Positions 20,707 through 29,298 of a stretch of 64,000 bases of DNA are shown piece by piece. Source of the DNA: Variovorax sp. OV329 (GTDB taxonomy: Bacteria; Pseudomonadota; Gammaproteobacteria; Burkholderiales; Burkholderiaceae_C); NCBI RefSeq assembly GCF_900114785.1, contig NZ_FOUG01000003.1, positions 186,001 through 250,000 on the forward strand, in the 5' to 3' direction. The notes under the pieces are model-generated. The model was given only the letters and a program-made list of their open reading frames with translations. It was not told where the DNA came from and ran no database searches. The translations under genes and the position numbers were made by a program. How positions within the stretch are numbered: position 1 is the first letter of the stretch; each line of letters begins with the position of its first letter.

Positions 20707-21470
20707 CTCGCGCGCCGGCGCGCCGGCGCCTTGCGGGGCGCGGGGGCCGCGTCCTTCTCCGCCACCGGCGAAAGCGAACTCAGCACCACCTCGCAGATGT
20801 GCTCGCGCCAGGCCTTGCGGCGCGCGGGCGACATCAGGTCGCTGCCCATCCAGGTCGAGCAGGTGTGCTGGTTCGAGATGTAGAAGAAGCCCAGCGACAT
20901 GATGGTCATCAGCACGTGCTCGGCCGACACGTCGCGGCGGAACAGGCCCTGCGCCTGGCCCGCCTCCAGCAGGCTGGTGACGGTCTCCACCAGCGGGAAG
21001 GAGGTGCGCGTCACCTGCTGCGACTGGCGGATGTGCTTGCCGCGCAGCAGGTTCTCGTTCATCAGCACGCGCACCAGGTGCGGGTGCGACTCGTAGTGGT
21101 CCCAGGAATGCTGCACCAGCCGGCGCATGCCTTCCACCGGATCGTCGGGCGTCACGAAGGCGCGCTGCTCGCCGATCATGTCGGCGTAGATCTTCTCCAG
21201 CACCGCCTGGTACAGCCGCTCCTTGTTGCCGTAGTAGTAGTACAGCATGCGGTCAACCGTGCCGGCGCGCTGGCTGATGCGCTCGATGCGCGCGCCGGCG
21301 AAACCGTACTCGGAGAACTCCTCGATGGCGGCGGCCAGGATGCGCGCCTCCATCTGCTCCGAACGCTCGCGTTGCGCACCGCGGCGGGTGGGGCCGCCCT
21401 CGCTGGGCGGGACGGCGCTGCGCTCGGGTCGGGCAGCGGCACGGCGGGTGGTTGGCGATCGGTCGGACAA
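20703..21470 (-). CDS. TetR/AcrR family transcriptional regulator
   Basis: Regulator of 255 residues with the TetR helix-turn-helix near residues 40-90 (ILAAAIEEFSEYGFAGARIE, then the recognition segment DRMLYYYYGNKERLY). The C-terminal ligand domain is all-helical, and a basic Arg/Lys tail ends the protein. The start given is a TTG; an ATG at 21353 would give a more usual 216-residue protein. It is convergent with the TIM-barrel gene (4-bp overlap) and divergent from the arn operon across a dyad at 21585-21601, so it could control either neighbour. Confidence 0.87.
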   Translation of the reverse strand: MSDRSPTTRRAAARPERSAVPPSEGGPTRRGAQRERSEQMEARILAAAIEEFSEYGFAGARIERISQRAGTVDRMLYYYYGNKERLYQAVLEKIYADMIGEQRAFVTPDDPVEGMRRLVQHSWDHYESHPHLVRVLMNENLLRGKHIRQSQQVTRTSFPLVETVTSLLEAGQAQGLFRRDVSAEHVLMTIMSLGFFYISNQHTCSTWMGSDLMSPARRKAWREHICEVVLSSLSPVAEKDAAPAPRKAPARRRAS

Positions 21471-21584
21471 AGACTGGCAGTTCCTTGGTGGAGGACGGTG
21501 GCCGCAAGGCGGCCCGTACGGGGGCGCGACGGTCGTTGGACATTGTCTTTCATTCCCGTGCCAGCCGGCGTGATCTGTCCTGCA

Positions 21585-21601
21585 AACGTTCAGTGTTCGT
21601 T
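21585..21601. promoter_or_regulatory. 17-bp dyad between the TetR gene and arn operon (TetR operator candidate)
   Basis: AACGTTCAGTGTTCGTT has the symmetric pattern AACG-N2-CA-N-TG-N2-CGTT (12 of 16 paired positions). It lies in the 227-bp divergent intergenic region, 97 bp before the arnT start and 115 bp from the TetR start. Size and symmetry suit a TetR-family operator. Confidence 0.5.
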
Positions 21602-21697
21602 AATCCCCCCTTCCTAGACTGCCGGCCACGAGGCGAATGGCGCCGAGGGAGTCGTGATGGCGCGTGCTTTTTCTCCGCTGCCTGCTCGGGGAGTTCG

Positions 21698-23416
21698 ATG
21701 ATCGTCTTGCCGGAAACAAGCGCGCCGGGCGTCGCGCATTGGCCGCGCGCCAGGCGCGCGGGACAGAGCATGCCGTGGCTGCTGCCCGCCGCCTGTATCG
21801 GCCTGCTGGCCCTGGTGTGGTTCTCGACCATCGGCATGCGTGCCCTGGTCAGCCCCGACGAAGGGCGCTACGCCAGCCTGTCGCTGGGCATGCTGCACAG
21901 CGGCGACTGGATCACCCCGCGCCTGAACGGCATTCTCTATTTCGAGAAGCCGGTGCTGCAGTACTGGCTGGGCGCATTGGCCTTCAAGCTCTTCGGCGTC
22001 TCCGAATTCGCTGCGCGCTTGTGGCCCGCGCTGGCCGGCTTCCTGACGGTGCTGGCCGTCGGCTTCACCGCCGGCCGGCTCTGGGGGCGCGAGACCGGCC
22101 TGCGGGCGCTGGCGATCTGCGCGTCCATGACCTGGGTGCTGGGCAACAGCCTCTACCTCACGCTGGACGCCGGGCTCACGCTGTGGCTCACGCTGGCCCT
22201 GTGCACGATGCTGCTGGCGCGCGACCCGGCCACCGATGCCGCGGCGAGCCGGCATTGGGTGCTGGCGGCCTGGGTGGCGATGGCGCTCGCGGTGCTGACC
22301 AAGGGGCTGGTGGGCCTGCTGATTCCTGGTGCCACCCTGGTCATCCTGAGCCTGTGGGAGCGCGACCTCTCGTGGTGGCGCGGCATGCGCTGGCTGCCGG
22401 GCAGCCTGCTCTTCCTGGCGATCACCGCGCCCTGGTTCGTGGCGGTGTCGATGCGCAACCCCGACTTCGCGCGCTTCTTCTTCATCCACGAGCATTTCAC
22501 CCGCTTCCTCACCCACTCCCACCACCGGGAGGGCGCGTGGTGGTATTACGTGCCGCTGCTGCTGGCCGGTGCCTTGCCGTGGACCGGCGCGCTCGCGCTG
22601 CCGGTCTTCCGCCCCGCGCAGCCGGAAGCCGACGACGTGCGTGCGGTGGCGCTTCGGTCGCAGCGCCGCGCGCTGCTGGCCTGGGCGGGCTTCGTGTTCC
22701 TCTTTTTCAGCGTGTCGGGCTCCAAGCTGCCCTCGTACATCCTGCCCATGTTCCCCGCGCTGGCCCTGCTGGTGGCCGAACGCCTTCGCACGGCCCGCAG
22801 CCAGGTGGTGCGCGGCGCGTTGCTGGTGCCCATCGCGATGTGGCTGCTGGCGCTGCTCGCGTCCACGCAGGCGAGCCGGTTCACCAGCGCCAACAGCCCC
22901 CTGGACGTGATCATGCCGATGGCGCATGCCGTGCGCGCCGGTGCCGGCCTGTTCCTGCTGGGCGCGGTCGCCGCCTGGCTGCTGCTGCGCCGCGAACGGA
23001 CAACCTCGGCCATCTGGAGCCTCGCGCTGTGCCACATCGTGGCCACGCTGGTGGTGCTGCAATCGCACGACAGCTTCGGCCAGCTCAAGAGCGGCGAAAG
23101 GCCGGCCCACGCGCTGGCGTCCTACCTCGACGCGAACACTCCCGTGTTCGCGGTGCGCAGCTACGACCAGACCCTGCCTTTCTACCTTCGCCGCGACATC
23201 GTCCTGGCCGACTACGAGGACGAGTTCGAACTGGGCCAGGGCATCGAGCCGGGCAAGTCGCTGCAGCGCATCGAGGACTTCGTCGCGCGCTGGGCCCAGG
23301 CGCCCAAGGCCGCGGCGTACATGTCGCAGGCCACCTGGCAGGAACTGGCGCAGCGTGGCGTGCCGATGCGCGTCGTCTACCGCGACACGCGCCGCGTCGT
23401 GGTGGTGAAACCATGA
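21698..23416 (+). CDS. arnT: ArnT-like aminoarabinose/glycosyl transferase (GT83)
   Basis: Inner-membrane glycosyltransferase of 572 residues, expected to move 4-amino-4-deoxy-L-arabinose from undecaprenyl phosphate to lipid A. The first periplasmic loop carries the family motif SPDEGRYASLSLGML and GDWITPRLNGILYFEKPVLQ. About twelve hydrophobic segments follow, and the C-terminus is soluble. ATG 21698 has CGGGGAG 4 nt upstream. It is the first gene of the arn operon, whereas in E. coli arnT is near the end. Upstream in-frame extension is not coding-like. Confidence 0.88.
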   Translation: MIVLPETSAPGVAHWPRARRAGQSMPWLLPAACIGLLALVWFSTIGMRALVSPDEGRYASLSLGMLHSGDWITPRLNGILYFEKPVLQYWLGALAFKLFGVSEFAARLWPALAGFLTVLAVGFTAGRLWGRETGLRALAICASMTWVLGNSLYLTLDAGLTLWLTLALCTMLLARDPATDAAASRHWVLAAWVAMALAVLTKGLVGLLIPGATLVILSLWERDLSWWRGMRWLPGSLLFLAITAPWFVAVSMRNPDFARFFFIHEHFTRFLTHSHHREGAWWYYVPLLLAGALPWTGALALPVFRPAQPEADDVRAVALRSQRRALLAWAGFVFLFFSVSGSKLPSYILPMFPALALLVAERLRTARSQVVRGALLVPIAMWLLALLASTQASRFTSANSPLDVIMPMAHAVRAGAGLFLLGAVAAWLLLRRERTTSAIWSLALCHIVATLVVLQSHDSFGQLKSGERPAHALASYLDANTPVFAVRSYDQTLPFYLRRDIVLADYEDEFELGQGIEPGKSLQRIEDFVARWAQAPKAAAYMSQATWQELAQRGVPMRVVYRDTRRVVVVKP

Positions 23417-23477
23417 GCACCCGCCCGGCCGTTCCGAAGGGCGCTCGCACCGCAGCCCGCAGGGCGGAGGTCTTTCG

Positions 23478-23867
23478 ATGAACGCCTCGACCTTCGGCCT
23501 GCTGATGACCGGCGTGCTGCTCAACGCCGCCGCCCAGCTCATGCTCAAGGCCGGCGCCGCCAGCGTGGGCGCGATCTCGCTGACGGCTGGTGCATCGGCC
23601 CTGTGGCGCACCGGGCTGCAGCTGTCGTTGCACCCCGGCATCCTCGGCGGCCTGGCCTGCTACGTGCTGAGCGTGGTGGTGTGGATCGTCGCGCTCTCGC
23701 GCGTGGACGTGAGCATGGCCTACCCGATGCTCTCCATCGGCTACGTGGTCAACGCGCTGCTGGCCTGGTGGCTCTTCGGCGAGGCGGTCAACGCGCAGCG
23801 CTGGGCAGGCATCGCCATCATCATCCTCGGCGTGGTCGTGATCGCCCGCAGCGGGAGCGCCGCATGA
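23478..23867 (+). CDS. Small multidrug-resistance-type flippase subunit (ArnE/ArnF-like)
   Basis: Four-helix inner-membrane protein of 129 residues in the SMR/EamA group. Hydrophobic segments are near residues 5-25, 50-72, 77-97 and 105-122, with conserved SMAYPMLSIGYVVNAL. In enteric bacteria the ArnE/ArnF heterodimer flips undecaprenyl-phosphate aminoarabinose. Here only one such gene is present, so it may act as a homodimer. It sits between arnT and arnB; the latter starts on its stop codon (ATGA). Confidence 0.82.
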   Translation: MNASTFGLLMTGVLLNAAAQLMLKAGAASVGAISLTAGASALWRTGLQLSLHPGILGGLACYVLSVVVWIVALSRVDVSMAYPMLSIGYVVNALLAWWLFGEAVNAQRWAGIAIIILGVVVIARSGSAA

Positions 23868-25015
23868 GCACGCCGCCGGACTTCCTGCCCTTCACCCGGC
23901 CCATGATCGACGAGCAGACCATCGCCGAGGTGGGCGAGGTGCTGCGCTCGGGCTGGATCACCACCGGCCCCAAGTGCCAGGCGCTGGAAGCCGCGCTCGG
24001 CGAGCGCTTCGGTGGCCGGCCGGTGCGCCTGCTCAACTCGGGCACCGCCGCGCTGGAACTGGCCCTGCGCGTGTGCGGCATCGGCCCGGGCGACGAGGTC
24101 ATCACCACGCCGCTGAGCTGGGTGGCCACCGCCAACGTGGTGCTGGCAGTGGGTGCCATGCCGGTGTTCGTCGACGTCGACCCGGCCACGCGCAACATCG
24201 ACCTGTCGCGCATCGAGGCGGCCATCACGCCGCGCACGCGGGCGCTGATACCGGTCGACCTGGCGGGCCTGCCGGTGGACCGCGATGCGCTCGCGGCGAT
24301 CGCGAGCCGGCACCGGTTGCGTGTGATCGAGGACGCTGCCCAGTCCTTCGGCGCGCGCTGGAACGGCCGCGAGATCGGCAGCTTCGGCGACCTGGTGTGC
24401 TTCAGCTTCCACGCCAACAAGAACATCACCACCACCGAGGGCGGCTGCATCGTGCTGAACGACGCGCAGGAAGCCACGCAACTGGAGCGGCTGCGCCTGC
24501 AGGGCGTGGAGCGGCTGGCCGGCGGCGAGCTGGAGGTGCAGGCCTGGGGCGCCAAGGCCAACCTCACCGACGTGGCCGCTGCCATCGGCCTGGGGCAGCT
24601 GCGGCAGGTGAAGGACTTCGCCTTTGCCAGGCGACTGCTGGCCGATCGCTACTACCGGCGCTGGGACGCCAGCCTGGGCTTCGAGCTGCCGCCGCGCCAG
24701 GTGGCGCCGGCCGAGGGCAACTGGCACATGTTCCAGCCCTTGCTGCCCCGCTGGCTGGCCGGGCGGCGCGGCGAATTCATCGCCGGCATGCGCGAGCAGG
24801 GCATCGGCGTGGGCGTGCACTACCCGGCCATGCACCTGTTCCAGCTGTTCCGCGCGCGCGGCCACGGCCCGGGTGACTTTCCGGTGGCCGAGGACATCGG
24901 CGCGCGGATTCTCACGCTGCCGCTCTTTCCCGAAATGCGTCCCACCGATGTGGACCGGGTGTGCCAGGCCGTCGCGGCGGTGACGCATGCGCTGCGCCAG
25001 AGGACAACGCCATGA
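23864..25015 (+). CDS. arnB: ArnB-like UDP-4-amino-4-deoxy-L-arabinose aminotransferase
   Basis: PLP-dependent aminotransferase of the DegT/DnrJ/EryC1/StrS family (383 residues), expected to convert UDP-4-ketopentose to UDP-L-Ara4N with glutamate. The PLP-binding lysine is in SFHANKNITTTEGG, and the phosphate/PLP contacts include LNSGTAALELAL and EDAAQSFGA. It overlaps the flippase stop and the arnC start by ATGA, so the operon is tightly coupled. The sequence matches the ArnB group better than other sugar aminotransferases because of the surrounding arn genes. Confidence 0.92.
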   Translation: MSTPPDFLPFTRPMIDEQTIAEVGEVLRSGWITTGPKCQALEAALGERFGGRPVRLLNSGTAALELALRVCGIGPGDEVITTPLSWVATANVVLAVGAMPVFVDVDPATRNIDLSRIEAAITPRTRALIPVDLAGLPVDRDALAAIASRHRLRVIEDAAQSFGARWNGREIGSFGDLVCFSFHANKNITTTEGGCIVLNDAQEATQLERLRLQGVERLAGGELEVQAWGAKANLTDVAAAIGLGQLRQVKDFAFARRLLADRYYRRWDASLGFELPPRQVAPAEGNWHMFQPLLPRWLAGRRGEFIAGMREQGIGVGVHYPAMHLFQLFRARGHGPGDFPVAEDIGARILTLPLFPEMRPTDVDRVCQAVAAVTHALRQRTTP

Positions 25016-26010
25016 ACATGAACGACACCCCGCAGGTCGACGACGGCTGGCACCCGCTGGCGGATCCCCAGGCGAGCCCGACCGAGCTGAGCGTGGTCAT
25101 CCCCGTGTACAACGAGGAGGCAGTGCTGGCCGCCCTGTTCGAGCGCCTGTACCCGGCGCTCGATGCGCTGGGGCTTCGCTACGAGATCGTCTTCATCGAC
25201 GACGGCAGCCGCGACCGCTCCACCGCCATCCTGGGCACGCAGTTCGAGCTGCGACCCGACGTGACGCGGGTGATCCTGCTCAACGGCAACTTCGGCCAGC
25301 ACCGCGCAATCCTGGCCGGCTTCGCCCATTGCCGCGGCGAGCGCGTGCTGACGCTGGACGCCGACCTGCAGAACCCCCCTGAAGAGATCCCGCGCCTGCT
25401 GGCCGCCATGGACCAGGGCCACGACTGCGTGGGCACGGTGCGGCGCGACCGGCAGGACTCGGCCTGGCGCCGCTGGGCCTCGCGCGCCATGAACCGGCTG
25501 CGCCACAGACTGACCGGCATCGAGATGAACGACCAGGGTTCGATGATGCGTGCCTACAGCCGCCGGGTGGTCGGCCTCATCAACCAGTGCAACGAGATGA
25601 ACACCTTCATCCCGGCCCTGGCGCACCAGTTCGCCGAGAGCCCGACCGAAGTGGAGATCGCGCACGAGGCGCGCCATGCCGGCGAATCCAAGTACTCCTT
25701 CTACCGCCTGGTGCGCCTGAACTTCGACCTGGTCACCGGCTTCTCGCTGGTGCCGCTGCAGGCTTTCTCCATGCTGGGCATCGTGGTGTCGATGCTGTCG
25801 GGCGCGCTCTTCGTGCTGCTGGCGGGGCGCCGCCTGCTGCTCGGTCCCGAGGAAGGTGGCACCTTCACCCTGTTCGCGCTGCTGTTCCTGCTGATGGGCC
25901 TGGCCCTCTTCGGCATCGGCCTGCTGGGCGAGTACATCGGCCGCATCTACCAGGAAGTGCGCTCGCGGCCGCGCTACCTCATCAGCGCCATCCTGGAGCG
26001 CAAGCCGTGA
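25012..26010 (+). CDS. arnC: ArnC-like undecaprenyl-phosphate 4-formamido-L-arabinose transferase
   Basis: Family-2 glycosyltransferase of 332 residues that transfers formyl-aminoarabinose from UDP to undecaprenyl phosphate on the cytoplasmic face. The catalytic domain shows VVIPVYNEEAV, IVFIDDGSRDRS and the DxD-like LDADLQNPPEEI. Two C-terminal membrane segments (about 240-265 and 275-305) anchor it. It starts on the arnB stop (ATGA) and its stop overlaps the next GTG start. Confidence 0.93.
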   Translation: MNMNDTPQVDDGWHPLADPQASPTELSVVIPVYNEEAVLAALFERLYPALDALGLRYEIVFIDDGSRDRSTAILGTQFELRPDVTRVILLNGNFGQHRAILAGFAHCRGERVLTLDADLQNPPEEIPRLLAAMDQGHDCVGTVRRDRQDSAWRRWASRAMNRLRHRLTGIEMNDQGSMMRAYSRRVVGLINQCNEMNTFIPALAHQFAESPTEVEIAHEARHAGESKYSFYRLVRLNFDLVTGFSLVPLQAFSMLGIVVSMLSGALFVLLAGRRLLLGPEEGGTFTLFALLFLLMGLALFGIGLLGEYIGRIYQEVRSRPRYLISAILERKP

Positions 26011-26942
26011 AGGCACCCAGCGCCATCGTCTTCGCCTACCACGACGTGGGCGTGCGCTGCCTGCGCGTGCTGCTCGACGCCGGCGTGCAGGTGCCGCTGG
26101 TGGTGACGCATGCGGACGCACCGGGCGAGACCATCTGGTTCCAGAGCGTGGAGCGCCTCGCCCGCGAGCACGGCCTGAAGGTGGCGACGCCGGGCGATCC
26201 GCACGACGCGGACCTGCTGCGCCAGGCGGCCCAGGCGCAGCCGGACTTCGTCTTCTCCTTCTACTACCGCCACATGCTGCGCACCGAGTGGCTGACTCTT
26301 GCGGGCCGCGGCGCGTTCAACATGCACGGCTCGCTGCTGCCGCGCTACCGGGGGCGCGCGCCGGTCAACTGGGCCATCATCCACGGCGAGCGCGAGACCG
26401 GTGCCACCTTGCACCGCATGAACGAGAAGCCCGACAACGGGGCCATCGTCGACCAGTGCGCGGTGCCCATCCTGGGCGACGACACCGCCGTCGACGTGTT
26501 CGCCAAGGTCACGGTGGCGGCGGAGATCGTGCTGGCGCGCAGCCTGCCACGCCTGGTCGAGGGCACCGCCGCCGAGCGGCCGCAGGACCTGTCGCAGGGC
26601 GGCTATTTCGGCGGACGCAAGCCCGAGGACGGGCGCATCCCCGCAGGCGCCACCGCGGCGCAGATCCACGACCTGGTGCGCGCGCTGGCGCCGCCTTATC
26701 CCTGCGCGTTCATCGACGTCGCCGGGCGGCGCGTGTTCATCGAGCGCAGCTCGCTGCGCCACGCGCATGCGCCCTGGCCGCCGGGCGAGCTGCGGCTGTG
26801 CGCGGACCAGGGCCAGCTGTGGCTGGCGGCCGCCGACGGCGCGGCCGTGCACGTCCTGGCGGCACGCACCGGCTCGCAAGCGCTTTTCGCCGGCAACTTC
26901 GAAACGCTCTTCGGCGCGAGCACGGCTCGCGTCCATGCCTGA
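26007..26942 (+). CDS. arnA: ArnA formyltransferase domain protein (stand-alone)
   Basis: UDP-L-Ara4N formyltransferase (311 residues), using 10-formyltetrahydrofolate. It corresponds to the N-terminal half of E. coli ArnA. The formyltransferase signature GAFNMHGSLLPRYRGRAPVN carries the catalytic Asn and His, and the conserved Asp is in MNEKPDNGAIVDQ. The C-terminal subdomain resembles the Formyl_trans_C fold. A GTG start overlaps the arnC stop. In enteric bacteria and Pseudomonas this activity is fused to the decarboxylase; here the two halves are separate genes 32 bp apart. Confidence 0.9.
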   Translation: MKAPSAIVFAYHDVGVRCLRVLLDAGVQVPLVVTHADAPGETIWFQSVERLAREHGLKVATPGDPHDADLLRQAAQAQPDFVFSFYYRHMLRTEWLTLAGRGAFNMHGSLLPRYRGRAPVNWAIIHGERETGATLHRMNEKPDNGAIVDQCAVPILGDDTAVDVFAKVTVAAEIVLARSLPRLVEGTAAERPQDLSQGGYFGGRKPEDGRIPAGATAAQIHDLVRALAPPYPCAFIDVAGRRVFIERSSLRHAHAPWPPGELRLCADQGQLWLAAADGAAVHVLAARTGSQALFAGNFETLFGASTARVHA

Positions 26943-26974
26943 GCCACAACTACTCCAAGACACAAGGCCTTCCC

Positions 26975-28018
26975 ATGCTCAAAGTCCTGATCCTCGGCGT
27001 CAACGGCTTCATCGGCCACCACCTCACGCGCCACATCATCGAACACACCGACTGGGAGGTGTACGGCATGGACATGCTGCGCGACCGCGTCGAGCCCTGG
27101 CTGGACAACCCGCGCTTCCACTACTTCGAGGGTGACATCACCATCAACAAGGAGTGGATCGAATACCACGTGAGGAAGTGCGACGTGGTGCTGCCGCTGG
27201 TGGCCATTGCCACGCCGGCCACCTATGTGCGCGAGCCGCTGCGGGTGTTCGAGCTGGACTTCGAGGCCAACCTGCCCATCGTGCGGCACTGCCTGCGCTA
27301 CAACAAGCGCGTGGTGTTCCCGTCCACCAGCGAGGTCTACGGCATGTGCGAGGACGAGAGCTTCGACCCAGAGAACTCCAACCTCGTCTACGGACCGATC
27401 AACAAACCGCGCTGGATCTATGCCTGCGCCAAGCAGCTGATGGACCGCGTGATCCATGCCTACGGCCAGGAGCAGGGGCTGCGCTTCACGCTGTTCCGCC
27501 CCTTCAACTGGATCGGCCCGGGCCTGGACAGCCTGCATGCGCCCAAGGAAGGATCGAGCCGCGTCATCACCCAGTTCCTCGGCCACATCGTGCGCGGCGA
27601 GCCGATCCGGCTGGTGGACGGCGGCCGCCAGCAGCGCACCTTCACCTACATCGACGACGGCATCGAGGCGCTGGTGAAGATCATCGCCAACAAGAACGGC
27701 GTGGCCGACGGGAAGATCTACAACATCGGCAACCCCGGCAACAACTTCTCCATCGTCGCGCTGGCCGAGATGATGCTGGCCCATGCGAAGAAGCTGCCTG
27801 AATACCGCGATGCGGCCGAGCGCGTGGAGCTGATCCAGGTGCCGGCGCAGGCCTACTACGGCCAGGGCTACCAGGACGTGCTGCACCGCGTGCCGCACAT
27901 CCACAACACCATGACGGACCTGGACTGGTCGCCGCGCGTGGACATGCGCGACGCGCTGGCCGCGGTGTTCGAGTACTACCGGGACCACGCGGCGGAAATC
28001 GCCGACCTGGAAGCCTGA
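26975..28018 (+). CDS. arnA: ArnA decarboxylase domain protein (UDP-glucuronate C4-oxidising decarboxylase)
   Basis: NAD-dependent SDR-type enzyme (347 residues) converting UDP-glucuronate to UDP-4-ketopentose, the first step of aminoarabinose synthesis. It matches the C-terminal half of E. coli ArnA. The Rossmann loop is GVNGFIGHHL, the Ser/Thr motif is STSEVYG, and the catalytic Tyr-x3-Lys is in IYACAKQLMDR. The ATG 26975 follows AAGGCC after the formyltransferase stop. As a stand-alone protein it must find the formyltransferase by association or diffusion. Confidence 0.92.
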   Translation: MLKVLILGVNGFIGHHLTRHIIEHTDWEVYGMDMLRDRVEPWLDNPRFHYFEGDITINKEWIEYHVRKCDVVLPLVAIATPATYVREPLRVFELDFEANLPIVRHCLRYNKRVVFPSTSEVYGMCEDESFDPENSNLVYGPINKPRWIYACAKQLMDRVIHAYGQEQGLRFTLFRPFNWIGPGLDSLHAPKEGSSRVITQFLGHIVRGEPIRLVDGGRQQRTFTYIDDGIEALVKIIANKNGVADGKIYNIGNPGNNFSIVALAEMMLAHAKKLPEYRDAAERVELIQVPAQAYYGQGYQDVLHRVPHIHNTMTDLDWSPRVDMRDALAAVFEYYRDHAAEIADLEA

Positions 28019-28023
28019 GCGGC

Positions 28024-28947
28024 ATGGCGCGCATTGCGCTCAAGGTCGACGTCGACACCTGGCGCGGCACCCGCGAGGGCGTGCCGACGCTGCTGCGCAT
28101 GCTGGCCGATGCAGGGGCGGGCGCGAGCTTTCTCTTCAGCCTGGGGCCGGACCACACCGGCCGCGCGATCTTCCGCGCGCTGCGCCCGGGCTTCCTGCAA
28201 AAGGTCAGCCGCACCTCGGTGCTGTCGCACTACGGCTGGCGCACGCTGCTGTACGGCACGCTGCTGCCCGGCCCCGACATCGGCCGGCGCGAGGCCGCGA
28301 CCCTGCGTGCCGTGCGCGATGCCGGCTTCGAGGTCGGCGTTCATTGCTGGGACCATGTGCGCTGGCAGGACCGCCTGCTGGCCGAGGGCGAGAAGGACCC
28401 GGACTGGGCGCTGCGCGAGATGCGGCGTGCGACCGACGCCTTCGCCGACGCGTTCGGGATGCCGGCGCGGCTGCACGGCGCCGCCGGCTGGCAGTTCGAC
28501 GCGCACGCGGCGCGGGCGCAGGCCGAGCTGGGCATCGAGTACGCCTCGGACACGCGCGGCGAGCACGCCTTCCTGCCGGTGGACGAGAGCGGGACGGTGC
28601 TCGGGCCTCCGCAGCTGCCCACGACGCTGCCCACGCTGGACGAGCTGATCGGCGTGGGCGAGCTCACCGAAGCGAATGTGCACCGCCACCTGCTGGCCTT
28701 CACCGACGAGGAGGAGGCGGACCAGGTCTACACGCTGCACGCCGAGCTCGAAGGCATGCGGCTGGCCCCGGTGCTTGCGCGCCTGCTGGCGGGCTGGCGG
28801 GCGCAGGGCCACACGCTGGTCGCGCTGCGTGACCAGTACGCCGCGCTGATGCCCGGCGATCTGCCGCGGCACCGGCTGGCTCAGGGCAGCGTGGAAGGGC
28901 GCAGCGGCACGCTGGCGGTGCAGGGGCGGGCCTTCAAGCGGGCGTAG
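28024..28947 (+). CDS. arnD: ArnD-like 4-formamido-L-arabinose-phosphoundecaprenol deformylase
   Basis: Polysaccharide deacetylase-fold enzyme of 307 residues that removes the formyl group before the lipid carrier is flipped. Family segments include KVDVDTWRGTREGVP at the N-terminus (metal-binding Asp), the mid-protein VGVHCWDHVRWQD with the metal histidines, and LHGAAGWQFD. It begins 6 bp after the decarboxylase gene and ends the arn operon; the next 350 bp contain only a gene remnant. Confidence 0.93.
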   Translation: MARIALKVDVDTWRGTREGVPTLLRMLADAGAGASFLFSLGPDHTGRAIFRALRPGFLQKVSRTSVLSHYGWRTLLYGTLLPGPDIGRREAATLRAVRDAGFEVGVHCWDHVRWQDRLLAEGEKDPDWALREMRRATDAFADAFGMPARLHGAAGWQFDAHAARAQAELGIEYASDTRGEHAFLPVDESGTVLGPPQLPTTLPTLDELIGVGELTEANVHRHLLAFTDEEEADQVYTLHAELEGMRLAPVLARLLAGWRAQGHTLVALRDQYAALMPGDLPRHRLAQGSVEGRSGTLAVQGRAFKRA

Positions 28948-28958
28948 CGGCCGCGCCC

Positions 28959-29190
28959 ACCGCCGACCTCTGCGACCGCCTGGGCGAGCAGGTGCAGGTG
29001 TGCCATGCGGCGCTGCGCCGTTATGGCGGACGCATCGCTGCCGCCGGTCCATTGCCTGCGTGCAGGTCTTCGAGGACGCCGGCCTGATTCGCGAGATGCT
29101 GGAGATGGCAGGCGGGGCCGTATCCTGGTGGCGGACGGCGGCGGCTCCACGCGCCGCGCGCTGCCCCCTGGACGACGCCACCCGATTCAG
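28959..29190 (+). pseudogene. rraA: Frameshifted, truncated RraA-family (RNase E regulator / HMG-aldolase-like) remnant
   Basis: Three successive reading frames each show a piece of an RraA-type protein in order: TADLCDRLGEQVQV...YGGRIAAAG, then ACVQVFEDAGLIREMLEMAG, then RGRILVADGGGSTRRAL. In intact RraA these are the N-terminal, FED and VDGGG segments. At least two single-base shifts separate them, no start codon is visible, and the C-terminal half is gone. The rest of the gap, 29191-29298, holds only the leader of the next gene. Recognition rests on my memory of the family, not on an alignment. Confidence 0.7.
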
Positions 29191-29298
29191 GTAGTTGCCC
29201 GGCGCACTTGCGCTGCTCTACTGGAAGGGCCGAGGCAGCAGGGCCGTTCATCGTCGACGTGCTGGCCTGCCTGGGCGCAACACCAGGAGACAGCCAGG

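Noticed and set aside
23413..23481. A 22-codon frame overlapping the arnT stop
   Set aside because: It is Arg/Ala-rich, ends at the flippase start, and has no ribosome site; it is likely chance coding in the intergenic leader.
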